From a virus, in IMG/VR virus record IMGVR_UViG_3300033146_000601, positions 1 to 64,000 of that record: a stretch of DNA of 64,000 nt, one strand, 5' to 3'. Numbering within the stretch: the stretch's first letter is position 1; each line of letters starts with the position of its first letter. The notes below the pieces were generated by a model. It saw only the letters and a program-made list of their open reading frames with translations, was not told the origin of the DNA and searched no databases. Shown piece after piece: positions 8,803 through 17,672 of this stretch. A program made the translations under genes and the position numbers.

Positions 8803-9717
8803 TTAAAAAATTAAATTACCTTGATCAGATTCATCAATACTTTCAATAGTATTAACTTTAATTTTTCCTCCAACAGTACAATTGACCATAGATAAATATT
8901 TTTCACCATCTTTTACTACTGAAATTTGATATTGTTCAGCTTCAACAGTTAAGAAATTATTAAGTCGAAGAGTTAAATCAGAATTATTTTCATTTAAATC
9001 TTGACTATCTTTTTTATGAGCGGGGAATATGTAAATGGCTGTGTCAGGAATATGTATTCCTTTTACATATTTGTCTTTAATTAGATATTCAATATAATCA
9101 CTACTTTTACTTAGATTTTTGATTATTTTTCGTTCATTTTTATCGACTGTAAATTGAGCAATTGTTTCAGCAGCAGATGATATATCAAATGATTCAATAT
9201 TTTGTTGCAGTATTGAATCTTGTTTGGGCAAAAATAATTTAATTTCCCCATCAGTAACAACAAATCGACTATTCTCATCATCTGAAATGATAAAAATATT
9301 ATTATTACTACTAAATTGAGTAAACATTGAAATATATTTTTTTGGATTTATTATATCCAAATTAATAGTTTCACCTTTTTTATTTTTTAAAATTTGGGTC
9401 ATATCGGCCTGTATAATACAATCAACATTGCCTTGTGTAATTATTGAATCCCGTATCATAATAGTGTCATCATTTTCTTTTGATAACACAGATAATATTT
9501 TAGTCATATTATCAAAATTGGCTGGACTAATTTCTGTTACTACATTTTCTGGAGTTTCAGGAACATAGTTGTCATCTGGAATCATAGTTTGTTCTGAAAC
9601 AATATTTGAAGCCGAATCATTATTAGAATTATTAAATGGATCAACTAAATCCACATGTGGTGAGGGTGATATTTCTTGTTCTATATTTTGAATAACTGTA
9701 TCCATAGCATTTGACAT
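8803..9717 (-). CDS. Putative sliding clamp (T4 gp45-like)
   Basis: 304 residues. The first 70 are acidic and disordered (Asp/Glu/Ser/Asn/Pro). From there the order of segments resembles T4 gp45: a helix (NFDNMTKILSVLSK), beta strands (IMIRDSIITQGNVDCIIQAD), INLDIINPKKYISMFTQF with FIISDDENSRFVVTDG, and near the end a pair like LTLRLNNFLTVEAEQYQISV. In gp45 these form the clamp ring that tethers polymerase. The match is by pattern only, with no invariant motif. The acidic N-terminal extension is unusual. Confidence 0.5.
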   Translation of the reverse strand: MSNAMDTVIQNIEQEISPSPHVDLVDPFNNSNNDSASNIVSEQTMIPDDNYVPETPENVVTEISPANFDNMTKILSVLSKENDDTIMIRDSIITQGNVDCIIQADMTQILKNKKGETINLDIINPKKYISMFTQFSSNNNIFIISDDENSRFVVTDGEIKLFLPKQDSILQQNIESFDISSAAETIAQFTVDKNERKIIKNLSKSSDYIEYLIKDKYVKGIHIPDTAIYIFPAHKKDSQDLNENNSDLTLRLNNFLTVEAEQYQISVVKDGEKYLSMVNCTVGGKIKVNTIESIDESDQGNLIF

Positions 9718-9730
9718 AAATGTTTTTCCT

Positions 9731-10015
9731 TTACCAAGTTATATTTATAGTTATATTTTTTTTAGTCACTGAAAAAATCAATGATTTATCATATTCTTTT
9801 TCATTCAATGATTTAGATTTCAAACATTTAGAAATTGCAGAGAATATATGTTTTCCAAAATTATCTTCGAATTTAGTAGCCAATATATCATTTTCAAAAA
9901 ATAATATTATATTTCTTTTATTAATATGTTTATCAACAATTTTAATATTTGTCATCTTTGCTGAACTCATAATAATATCAGAATACCATTCAGTTTGAAT
10001 TTTTTGCTTATACAT
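9731..10015 (-). CDS. Hypothetical small basic protein
   Basis: 94 residues from the ATG at 10015, chosen because AAGGA lies 6 nt before it. An alternative ATG at 10030 overlaps the upstream stop as ATGA and would add five residues. It ends in a beta-rich SVTKKNITINITW. No family recognised. Confidence 0.6.
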   Translation of the reverse strand: MYKQKIQTEWYSDIIMSSAKMTNIKIVDKHINKRNIILFFENDILATKFEDNFGKHIFSAISKCLKSKSLNEKEYDKSLIFSVTKKNITINITW

Positions 10016-10026
10016 AGATTTCCTTT

Positions 10027-10284
10027 TCATTTAACAATTGTTAATTTTACTGGGGATTTTTTTGTTTGGATTTTTGAATATCCGATTATTTTAGATCTTT
10101 CTAATATAACAATATTATTAATAGGTATATAAAATTCGTTCCCATCAATATTATATATTTTTTTATTTACCTGTGAACATACTAATGTGTCTTTTCCTGC
10201 ATAATCAATTACACATTTAAACTCATTATTCCCTTCTGCGAATATTAATATTTCAGTTTTTAATGGATATTTTAAGTTTCCAAT
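10027..10284 (-). CDS. Hypothetical protein with apparent ATT start
   Basis: An 85-codon frame with a very good SD (AAAGGAGGTAATT) but no ATG, GTG or TTG anywhere in it. The codon 5 nt after GGAGG is ATT, a rare start used for example by infC. The stop TGA overlaps the next possible ATG (ATGA), which supports real translation. The protein is beta-rich (EILIFAEGNNEFKCVIDYAG), with no recognised family. Confidence 0.55.
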   Translation of the reverse strand: MGNLKYPLKTEILIFAEGNNEFKCVIDYAGKDTLVCSQVNKKIYNIDGNEFYIPINNIVILERSKIIGYSKIQTKKSPVKLTIVK

Positions 10285-10301
10285 AATTACCTCCTTTTGA
10301 T

Positions 10302-10340
10302 AAAAAAATAATATTTCCTGCCAAAAATTAATTTGGCAGG
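10302..10340 (-). terminator. Intrinsic terminator
   Basis: 9-bp stem CCTGCCAAA / TTTGGCAGG (10317-10340), followed on the - strand by AAATATTATTTTTTT. It ends transcription of the 10353-10610 gene. Confidence 0.75.
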
Positions 10341-10352
10341 AAAACTTTGTTT

Positions 10353-10610
10353 TTATGCTATTTTTTGGAGCTGTATTGCCAACTCCGTATTCATCTTATT
10401 TTCTTGTAGGTCGACTTCACAACTTACAAAGTCATTGTTGATGTTGACCTTTTTAATAAATTTTCTAGGCCAGCATATACAGTCTGGAAAGTTATTGGAT
10501 ATTAACTCGTTAACCGAGTTTTTCACGACAATCTCATCCCGTGTATAACGGGAATACGTAATCTCCAACAATCCCAATTTTTCATTTTTGCTAATCCAAA
10601 TTCGCAACAT
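10353..10610 (-). CDS. Hypothetical protein, codon use less AT-biased
   Basis: 85 residues, beginning MLRIWISKNEKLG. The ATG at 10610 follows AAGGAGAAAAATT. An upstream ATG at 10661 would add a hydrophobic stretch with no SD and is rejected. GC content is visibly higher than in neighbours, and it has its own promoter motif (10699) and terminator, so it is a self-contained cassette. No family recognised. Confidence 0.65.
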   Translation of the reverse strand: MLRIWISKNEKLGLLEITYSRYTRDEIVVKNSVNELISNNFPDCICWPRKFIKKVNINNDFVSCEVDLQENKMNTELAIQLQKIA

Positions 10611-10698
10611 AATTTTTCTCCTTTTAATAAATAAATAAATAAATAATAAATAATACAACATAAAATTAAAAAATATTTTTTAATCTTATAATTATATT

Positions 10699-10724
10699 AT
10701 TTCTATATAAAAAGTGAGAATATA
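10699..10724 (-). promoter_or_regulatory. Candidate phage promoter (ATAGAAAT class)
   Basis: - strand TATATTC, 11 nt, ATAGAAAT, in the gap between the RNAP beta stop (10729) and the 10610 gene. A TAAA tandem repeat (10625-10650) lies in the leader. Confidence 0.6.
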
Positions 10725-10728
10725 AAAA

Positions 10729-13700
10729 TTAATAATGTAGGCCCATACTGTTCATAAATGTCTTTAATACGGTTGATGTTGTTCCTTGTTTTATATTTTT
10801 TGGCATATTTGATTGGCCAGTAGTAGTTATATTATTAATGACCTCTCGTTTAGCATTATGATCATCCGCTCTCAAAGTATATAATTCATCAACAATATCT
10901 CCAGCATCAAATGTTAAAAACGCATGCAAATCTAAATTACCAACAGCTTGACCCCCACCACGCGATTTACCTTTAACAGATTGGGAAGTTAGCATATTAT
11001 ATTTTCCAGTAGATCGAGCAGTTACATAAGATTTTGAAGTTTGTTCTAATGATTGCATATAACATACCCCTACCGGAACTTTTTGTTTAGTCCAAGTTTT
11101 CAATTTAGGAATATATACATATTCATCTAATTCTATTTTTAATATATTTGCAGCTTCTTTAATATCTTCAAAATTAATTGTTTTAAATGGTGGAACCAAA
11201 ACATTCAACATAAAATCCGGATCATCTATTAATTGTTTTCGAAATTTAACTTGTCCCATTTTATCTAAATATTGATTTATACTAGCGATCAATTCTTTTG
11301 TTTTTAATGCTTGATATACATCAATTATTAAATTTATAATCCGTTCAGTTTGAACTGTTGTTAATTTAGCCATTTCTTTAATTTTTTTATTTAATATAAA
11401 TATCACTTTGCCTAAATATAATTCTTTAAGCATTGCTATGTTTTTTCTGCCAAACATTCCAACAGTACTAATGAACACATCAATTGGTAATTCACTTTTG
11501 CTATATGGAATATCTGGGGTTGGGATTATATAAGAAATAACACCTTTTGCTCCATATCGGGAAGCTAATTTATCTCCTAATTTTAAATTTTCTTTCTGTT
11601 TAATATAATAAACAATTTCCGCTCCAGTAAACTCCATACCACCTTTTAATTTATGCCCACCAATTTTTAAAAATTTTGTTGATATATTATCTAATGCTTT
11701 AATTTTATCATCTTTATTTTTATAAGATTTTTCCAATTTGGTAATTGTATTTTTTGTATCAACTGCTAAATCTTTATGAAAATTAATAATTTGACTATCA
11801 ACCTTAGTTTTATTATTTATAAATACTTTAACATCAACAATTTTTCCTTCATGACCCATTAATTTAATACTATTGTTACCTTGTTTATAATTAATAGTAT
11901 ATTCATCATCTGAATCTTCATCAAACCCCATAATATCATATGTATTTAAATATTCATCTAAATTATCATTATATGTAAATTCAACTAATACATCTTGAGG
12001 TGTTATGTCTTTTTTATCAGTTACTAATTTTAATATTTTAGTTTCAGGTGGAATTACGATTTGAACTTGTTTAATAATATCTCGATGTAAATCTTCAGCC
12101 ATCGTATCAGCAATACAATATGCATCTTCATACACAGTTCCCATATATTGCATAATAGCCATTGTGCAATTCCTACCTGAACAATACATTCCATTTTTAT
12201 TAAAATTTAAAGTCCAAGCAATCATTTGCCCTTTTTTAACTTTTTCACCTTCTTTAATAGTATCCATATCTAATCCAATAAATGCACCCATATATGTTTT
12301 AGATAATCGTGGAATAATATCAAATGTTTCTTCTGTATTATCCTTATATTTTATAGTCATAGTTTTATTAGGATCAACATTAATTACAACTCCATCTTGT
12401 TTAGATTTTTGAACAAATCGTTTAGATGATAATTCGGTTGTAATAAATTCGGCTCCAGTACCAACTAATGGGGGTTGATTGCCAACACTAGGAGTAGTTT
12501 GTTTCACATGTGTTGCGCCCATAACTAATCGATCACTATCAACTTCATTAGCAAATGGAATCAATGCTTCGTTTAAAGCAACAGCTTCCCATCCAGACAT
12601 ATGTTTTGGATCATTAGTACTATAACTTCCAAATTCATTAATAATAGATGGGGTCAATGTATGTGATGTAGTTAATCCAACATTACCAGATTCAGGAGTT
12701 GTATTTGCAGATATATTTCCAATATGACTTTTATGAATAGCTCTATGATTTGTTGTGAATGATTCTTTATTTGGTACTCCACCCGGTCCAGTTTTTATAA
12801 CTTGGGATGCTAATGTTATGCCTTCAATTGGATTCGGCCCACTAGTATATTGCAATACACCCGGTTGACTATAAATATTTTTAATAATATGGTCAGAAAT
12901 AATATTTATTTTTGCATCTTTTATTCCTAATGATATTTTTTTACGATATTCATTATGCGCCATAGTAACCTGTTTATACATAATATTCAACATCATTTCG
13001 GATAATCTTGATCTATAAATATTTAAATCAGCAATATCTTGAACGGGATCATTTAATAATTTATCTAAACATTGATTGGATAATAGATTTGATAAGTTAA
13101 CTGGTAAATTTTCAAATTCTAAAAGTTCTTTTGTTACTGGATCTATTTCATAATCATTCAATAACTTTAAATTTCTTGTTGCGCTTTGACCATGTTGTTT
13201 ATCGATAAGTGCATGAATTTCAGTAGGATCATCTAAATTATTTATTTTCTTTTTTATTTTAAATGCTAATAATCCATTGCATATAAATTCTTGTCTTGCA
13301 GTAGTTGGTGTAATAGATAATAATTTATTATTTTTAATATTAATTAAATATTTAGATTCAACATCTGCATTTTTATCTATTATTTCATAATCTAATCCGA
13401 ATTCATTTAATGCACTTAATAATCCTTTTTGTTGCCACATATAAGTGATTAATGGTAATTTTAATCCACCAATATAAATTGCAATATATTGAATTGATTG
13501 TTTTGTTTTTCCTAATTTATCATCAGGATTTATTATTTGAATCTGTTCAATAATTTTTTCATAAATGATTTCATTTCTAGTTTGTAATAATTTATCATTA
13601 TCATTATTATATATGCAATTAGTTTCTTTATCAAATGTTATATTATCACCGACAGAATCAGTATACACTATATCACCAACAAAATATATTTTTGAATTGT

Positions 13701-15303
13701 CTTTAAAAACGAAATATTCTTCGGTTCGTTCTTTAATTAGTCCCGGATATTTTAATCCAATATATGATAATATCTCTTCGGTTTTTGATAAATCAAATTT
13801 AGTATTTTCTAAAGATAAATGAATAATTGCATAATTGCTTAAAATACGAACTTTATTTTTTTCTGTTTTAGTTATTGGTTTCATAAATTGTTGGTTAGCC
13901 ATAATATATTGAGAGCCATTCAATTTAACATATCGATCATTAACTATACCTGGAATATTTAATGTTATATCATATTCATCTGTATTATCTCCACTTGTAT
14001 TTTGAAGAGTTATCGTATATTGAATTAATCTATCTGCATTATTATCAATTATAGAATGCTTAATTTTTTTTACTTTAACTGCATGATCTGGAGTTTCTTC
14101 AAATGTTGAAAATAATTTTTTTATATTTTCATGTATTGTTTCTTCAAATTCGTATTTTTGTCTCCAAGCTCCAGTAGTATAATCAATATCAATTACTGAT
14201 TTAGGATTAATAATGTTATTAGTTACAGATTCAGAAAAAACAAGTGGGGTTGTATAATTATTTACATCACTAATTTTATTTAATAATTTTTCAGGATTAG
14301 CTAAATAATCAGGATCAACAACATCCGTATTAAATAATGTTTGATGTATTGATTTAAATACAATTTCAGATGCATCATATTCGGACATAGATTTAATTGA
14401 ATTTAATTCAATATAATCTTTAATTGAATTTTTAGCATTAGCAATAATATCTGGGTTCGTTATATTATATTTTTTTAAAATTCCAGATAATACTTTAGTA
14501 TTAACATTTACGACTACTGAATCATCCGTATCATTTATTGAAATTAATAAATTCTTGTTTAAAGTGTTTTCTTTTTTGTCTATTTGTGAAATTTTTGATT
14601 CATCAGTATTTAATAATAATGATGGAAGTTTTTTAATATTATTTGTTAATAATATATTATTATTATTTTCTTTTCCAAATACTGGAACTAACGAATTAGG
14701 AGTATGAACAAATCCATATGTTGTGTACAAATTTAATTTTAAAAATACATCTTTACTCAAATAAGTTTTAATATTATGAAACATATCACTAAACAAACCA
14801 TTAGAATCTTTAATACAAAACATTAAAATAATATTAATATCTTCATTTTTTAATTTGATTTTATCATATATTTTTGATAATTCATTAAAAATCATAGGTG
14901 TTGATTGATTCATATTAGATTTTGATGTTATAAATTCATATGAATTTGAAAATAATGTCATATCATATATTAGATATTCATTTTTATTAATATCTATATT
15001 TCTCATAACATTTATTATTTTAAGTTTTTTAATACTATTTTGTTTTGTTAATTGTGTTTTAAGTTTAGTATTTTGTTGTTTCCCATTAAACATTTTATTA
15101 CCAATAGTCATAGTTGTATTTGGAGAAATAATACCAAGACATTGACTTAAATATAAATTCAAATTTGGTAAAAACCCAACTAAATCAACATTTGTATCTG
15201 GAATCACTAGAATAATTGAAGGTTTATCAATTTGTATTTGTGTTTTTGTTATTGATGTATTTTTAAGTTTTGAATACGCTACTTCTTGTATTATTTGTTC
15301 CAT
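10729..15303 (-). CDS. RNA polymerase beta subunit, set 1, one piece
   Basis: 1524 residues from the ATG at 15303 (GAGGGTTAT before it; an upstream in-frame ATG inside the preceding gene is rejected). Beta landmarks run in order: HKSHIGNISANTTPESGNVG (rif-region equivalent), YEDAYCIAD, the catalytic-lysine region GDKLASRYGAKGV, the PIDVFISTVGMFGR stretch, and the C-terminal GKSRGGGQAVGNLDLHA with TLRADD. Both nucleotide-contacting lysine contexts (GDK, GAKG) are kept. Partner subunits are beta' halves at 23690-24982 and 15846-17612. Known phiKZ-like phages carry one virion and one non-virion enzyme. I cannot tell which this is. Confidence 0.9.
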   Translation of the reverse strand: MEQIIQEVAYSKLKNTSITKTQIQIDKPSIILVIPDTNVDLVGFLPNLNLYLSQCLGIISPNTTMTIGNKMFNGKQQNTKLKTQLTKQNSIKKLKIINVMRNIDINKNEYLIYDMTLFSNSYEFITSKSNMNQSTPMIFNELSKIYDKIKLKNEDINIILMFCIKDSNGLFSDMFHNIKTYLSKDVFLKLNLYTTYGFVHTPNSLVPVFGKENNNNILLTNNIKKLPSLLLNTDESKISQIDKKENTLNKNLLISINDTDDSVVVNVNTKVLSGILKKYNITNPDIIANAKNSIKDYIELNSIKSMSEYDASEIVFKSIHQTLFNTDVVDPDYLANPEKLLNKISDVNNYTTPLVFSESVTNNIINPKSVIDIDYTTGAWRQKYEFEETIHENIKKLFSTFEETPDHAVKVKKIKHSIIDNNADRLIQYTITLQNTSGDNTDEYDITLNIPGIVNDRYVKLNGSQYIMANQQFMKPITKTEKNKVRILSNYAIIHLSLENTKFDLSKTEEILSYIGLKYPGLIKERTEEYFVFKDNSKIYFVGDIVYTDSVGDNITFDKETNCIYNNDNDKLLQTRNEIIYEKIIEQIQIINPDDKLGKTKQSIQYIAIYIGGLKLPLITYMWQQKGLLSALNEFGLDYEIIDKNADVESKYLINIKNNKLLSITPTTARQEFICNGLLAFKIKKKINNLDDPTEIHALIDKQHGQSATRNLKLLNDYEIDPVTKELLEFENLPVNLSNLLSNQCLDKLLNDPVQDIADLNIYRSRLSEMMLNIMYKQVTMAHNEYRKKISLGIKDAKINIISDHIIKNIYSQPGVLQYTSGPNPIEGITLASQVIKTGPGGVPNKESFTTNHRAIHKSHIGNISANTTPESGNVGLTTSHTLTPSIINEFGSYSTNDPKHMSGWEAVALNEALIPFANEVDSDRLVMGATHVKQTTPSVGNQPPLVGTGAEFITTELSSKRFVQKSKQDGVVINVDPNKTMTIKYKDNTEETFDIIPRLSKTYMGAFIGLDMDTIKEGEKVKKGQMIAWTLNFNKNGMYCSGRNCTMAIMQYMGTVYEDAYCIADTMAEDLHRDIIKQVQIVIPPETKILKLVTDKKDITPQDVLVEFTYNDNLDEYLNTYDIMGFDEDSDDEYTINYKQGNNSIKLMGHEGKIVDVKVFINNKTKVDSQIINFHKDLAVDTKNTITKLEKSYKNKDDKIKALDNISTKFLKIGGHKLKGGMEFTGAEIVYYIKQKENLKLGDKLASRYGAKGVISYIIPTPDIPYSKSELPIDVFISTVGMFGRKNIAMLKELYLGKVIFILNKKIKEMAKLTTVQTERIINLIIDVYQALKTKELIASINQYLDKMGQVKFRKQLIDDPDFMLNVLVPPFKTINFEDIKEAANILKIELDEYVYIPKLKTWTKQKVPVGVCYMQSLEQTSKSYVTARSTGKYNMLTSQSVKGKSRGGGQAVGNLDLHAFLTFDAGDIVDELYTLRADDHNAKREVINNITTTGQSNMPKNIKQGTTSTVLKTFMNSMGLHY

Positions 15304-15310
15304 ATAACCC

Positions 15311-15832
15311 TCAACAAGTTTTAATATTCCATATATTTGGAAATAATTCAAAGAAATTTAATTCAAGCAATTCGTTTAATATATAAATATAAAAATACCA
15401 TATTTTATCACCATATATAATTGGAATAGCTAAATTAAACAAATTGATATTAGGATCAATTAAATAGTTTGTTAATAAAATTGTTTTTTGATATTTAAAT
15501 TTTACAATTAAAAAAATTGTAGTCTGTTCAGTTGTTTGGGATTGTTCATCAATACATTTAGTTAACCATTTTTTTAATTTATATTGATTTATTAATGTAG
15601 GAATATTATCTTTATATCCGTGTTTACATTCAATTAATAATGGATACATTCCATTAAATTTTATTGGAAATTGTTTTATTGGAACGATATCTCCCATATA
15701 AGTCGTTTTGATTGCCCCACTTGTTAAATGACGTCCTAGTACATTTTTATCATCAAAAATCCAAGTCCCCAATTGTTTTGCAGTAGTGTTTTCAAAAGCA
15801 TTTCCTTTTGATTTTGATTTTCCAGGTTTCAT
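15311..15832 (-). CDS. PD-(D/E)XK nuclease, Holliday-junction-resolvase-like
   Basis: 173 residues from the ATG at 15832 (TTGGAGAATTTTT before it; the longer frame from 15871 starts inside the neighbour). GNAFENTTAKQLGTW provides the helix with Glu. GDIVPI and LIECKHG supply the D and E-x-K of a PD-(D/E)XK site, the order seen in phage and archaeal resolvase-like enzymes. It lies between RNAP beta' C-terminal and beta genes. The exact substrate (junctions or other branched DNA) is inferred. Confidence 0.65.
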   Translation of the reverse strand: MKPGKSKSKGNAFENTTAKQLGTWIFDDKNVLGRHLTSGAIKTTYMGDIVPIKQFPIKFNGMYPLLIECKHGYKDNIPTLINQYKLKKWLTKCIDEQSQTTEQTTIFLIVKFKYQKTILLTNYLIDPNINLFNLAIPIIYGDKIWYFYIYILNELLELNFFELFPNIWNIKTC

Positions 15833-15845
15833 AAAAATTCTCCAA

Positions 15846-17612
15846 TCAATTATAATTACTATCTCTAACAATTATTTTGTCAATTGGTGATAATTTTTGT
15901 TGATCATTATCATCAGCATCGACTAAACTAGTTTTAATTGCTTTATTCAGATCTTGAAACGCTAATCGATTTATAAAAGTTCCAGTTACAAATGGTAATT
16001 GTTTGCATCCAATTATTTTAACATTTTTATAATTTGATAATCTAGCCGGAGTATTTGGATTATCAGCATCTCTGAACATATTTCCTACCAATATTTCTAA
16101 ATGAACTAAATCCATTTTAGGCATTTCATCAACCAATGCATTTAATAATAATTGTTCATCTTTAATATGTTTAACACTATAATTTAATAATTTATCAACA
16201 ATTCCAGGATTTAATGTTGATGTATATTTATCTCGGCTAAATATTAATTCACCTTTATCATATGTGAATGTTTTTAATTTTCCTTTACTTTCAAATAAAT
16301 TTGGTTTCATAATGTAAATATCAAAATTAAATGGAGTAGTAAACACTTGATTTTTAAAATGTATTGGAATTATTCCAGGAAATAACATTTTATCTGGTAA
16401 ATCCGAATAATTATTTGTATATTCATTTAAATCAATTTGAATTTGGATATTATTTTTATTAGCATATATTTTATTTTTTTCAATAACTAAAATTTTGGAT
16501 AATGATTCTTTATCAATAGATGATTTATCAATTAAATCATTAAAATCTACATCAATAACTTCAAATCGTTCAGCTTTATGTCTTAATCCCATCATAATAT
16601 TAACAGTTACCATATTTAATGCACCAGCTGCTAAAATTCCAATATTATCTGTTTCAAGATTAGCACTAAGTTTTCCATAACAAATAGGACAAATATTATT
16701 ATCTTTATTTTTACAATATAATGGAGATCTTAATTTAATTTTTTTATTAATATAATTTTTAATATTTTTTTTAGTTAATAAAACTAAATCTTCCCCATCA
16801 ACAATGTATCGATTAATTAAAGTTTTAGCATTTGTGGGATTAACAAATAAAATTAAATATCGTTTAGTATTACATCCTTTACTATTATTATCTATTTTGA
16901 TATTAGAAGCGGCCATAGTTGCGGTTCGACTTAAATATCCTGGTACCCGAACGGCTTGGGTTTTTACATAAAATCCATTTCTTGCTTCATTAGCTGCATG
17001 ATAATAATCTTCAATTGAATAACCATCTCCGACTCCAGATGATACTCTGATACTGTTGCCATTTATATCTGAGCAATAACCTTTACTAACCATTAAAATT
17101 TCAAATGTCTTTTTAGACATTTTGCCAGAAATTCCAGATTGTAAAGCGTCAACAAATGATGTATCATTTACTGATTCTTTCATTAATATGTCAACTAATT
17201 TTTGACCTTCTTCTTTAAATTCTTCATCTGACATATTTTGTGCACGTTCCATAAATTCTTGTTTTAATAATTTAAAATCATCAGATGGAGTAACATTATC
17301 AATACTTATTGAATTTGGTGAAATCGTTGACAATTTAAATGCTTCTCGATTTAAGTTAGTTAAAATTTTGCTCATTTCTGCAGGTTCATGTTTTGTTGTA
17401 AGTTCTGCAACAATTTCATCTATTTTAGATTTATCAATTGGTTCATTTATTAATCTAAAATTATTTGGTAACATAATATTAAACCAAATTCTACCTAAAC
17501 TCATTTTAATTGATATATTTTTAGTTTTTTTATTAGCATATCCATATTGAGTGGTTAAATTTACTTTATCATCTTTTAAAGTTTCATATATTTTTTCTAA
17601 TGTCCATTCCAT
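15846..17612 (-). CDS. RNA polymerase beta' C-terminal subunit, set 1
   Basis: 588 residues. KIKLRSPLYC then ICPICYGKL is the conserved CxxCYG zinc element. It is followed by NIGILAAGALNMVTV and IMMGLRHKAE where cellular beta' has the bridge helix/trigger loop (AAQSIGEPGTQLTMRTFH). The His is kept, but MRTFH reads MGLRH, so the Arg and Phe are lost. The C terminus has the usual late beta' segments. The N-terminal half, with the catalytic aspartates, is the separate gene at 23690-24982, about 6 kb upstream in transcription order. Confidence 0.85.
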   Translation of the reverse strand: MEWTLEKIYETLKDDKVNLTTQYGYANKKTKNISIKMSLGRIWFNIMLPNNFRLINEPIDKSKIDEIVAELTTKHEPAEMSKILTNLNREAFKLSTISPNSISIDNVTPSDDFKLLKQEFMERAQNMSDEEFKEEGQKLVDILMKESVNDTSFVDALQSGISGKMSKKTFEILMVSKGYCSDINGNSIRVSSGVGDGYSIEDYYHAANEARNGFYVKTQAVRVPGYLSRTATMAASNIKIDNNSKGCNTKRYLILFVNPTNAKTLINRYIVDGEDLVLLTKKNIKNYINKKIKLRSPLYCKNKDNNICPICYGKLSANLETDNIGILAAGALNMVTVNIMMGLRHKAERFEVIDVDFNDLIDKSSIDKESLSKILVIEKNKIYANKNNIQIQIDLNEYTNNYSDLPDKMLFPGIIPIHFKNQVFTTPFNFDIYIMKPNLFESKGKLKTFTYDKGELIFSRDKYTSTLNPGIVDKLLNYSVKHIKDEQLLLNALVDEMPKMDLVHLEILVGNMFRDADNPNTPARLSNYKNVKIIGCKQLPFVTGTFINRLAFQDLNKAIKTSLVDADDNDQQKLSPIDKIIVRDSNYN

Positions 17613-17630
17613 AAAAACTCCATATTATTA

Positions 17631-17665
17631 TTTTGACTGAATAAAAAATAATTATTCAGTCAAAA
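17631..17665 (-). terminator. Intrinsic terminator
   Basis: 14-bp stem TTTTGACTGAATAA / TTATTCAGTCAAAA directly after the reductase gene. The - strand downstream side is A/T-rich. Confidence 0.7.
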
Positions 17666-17672
17666 GTTTTAA

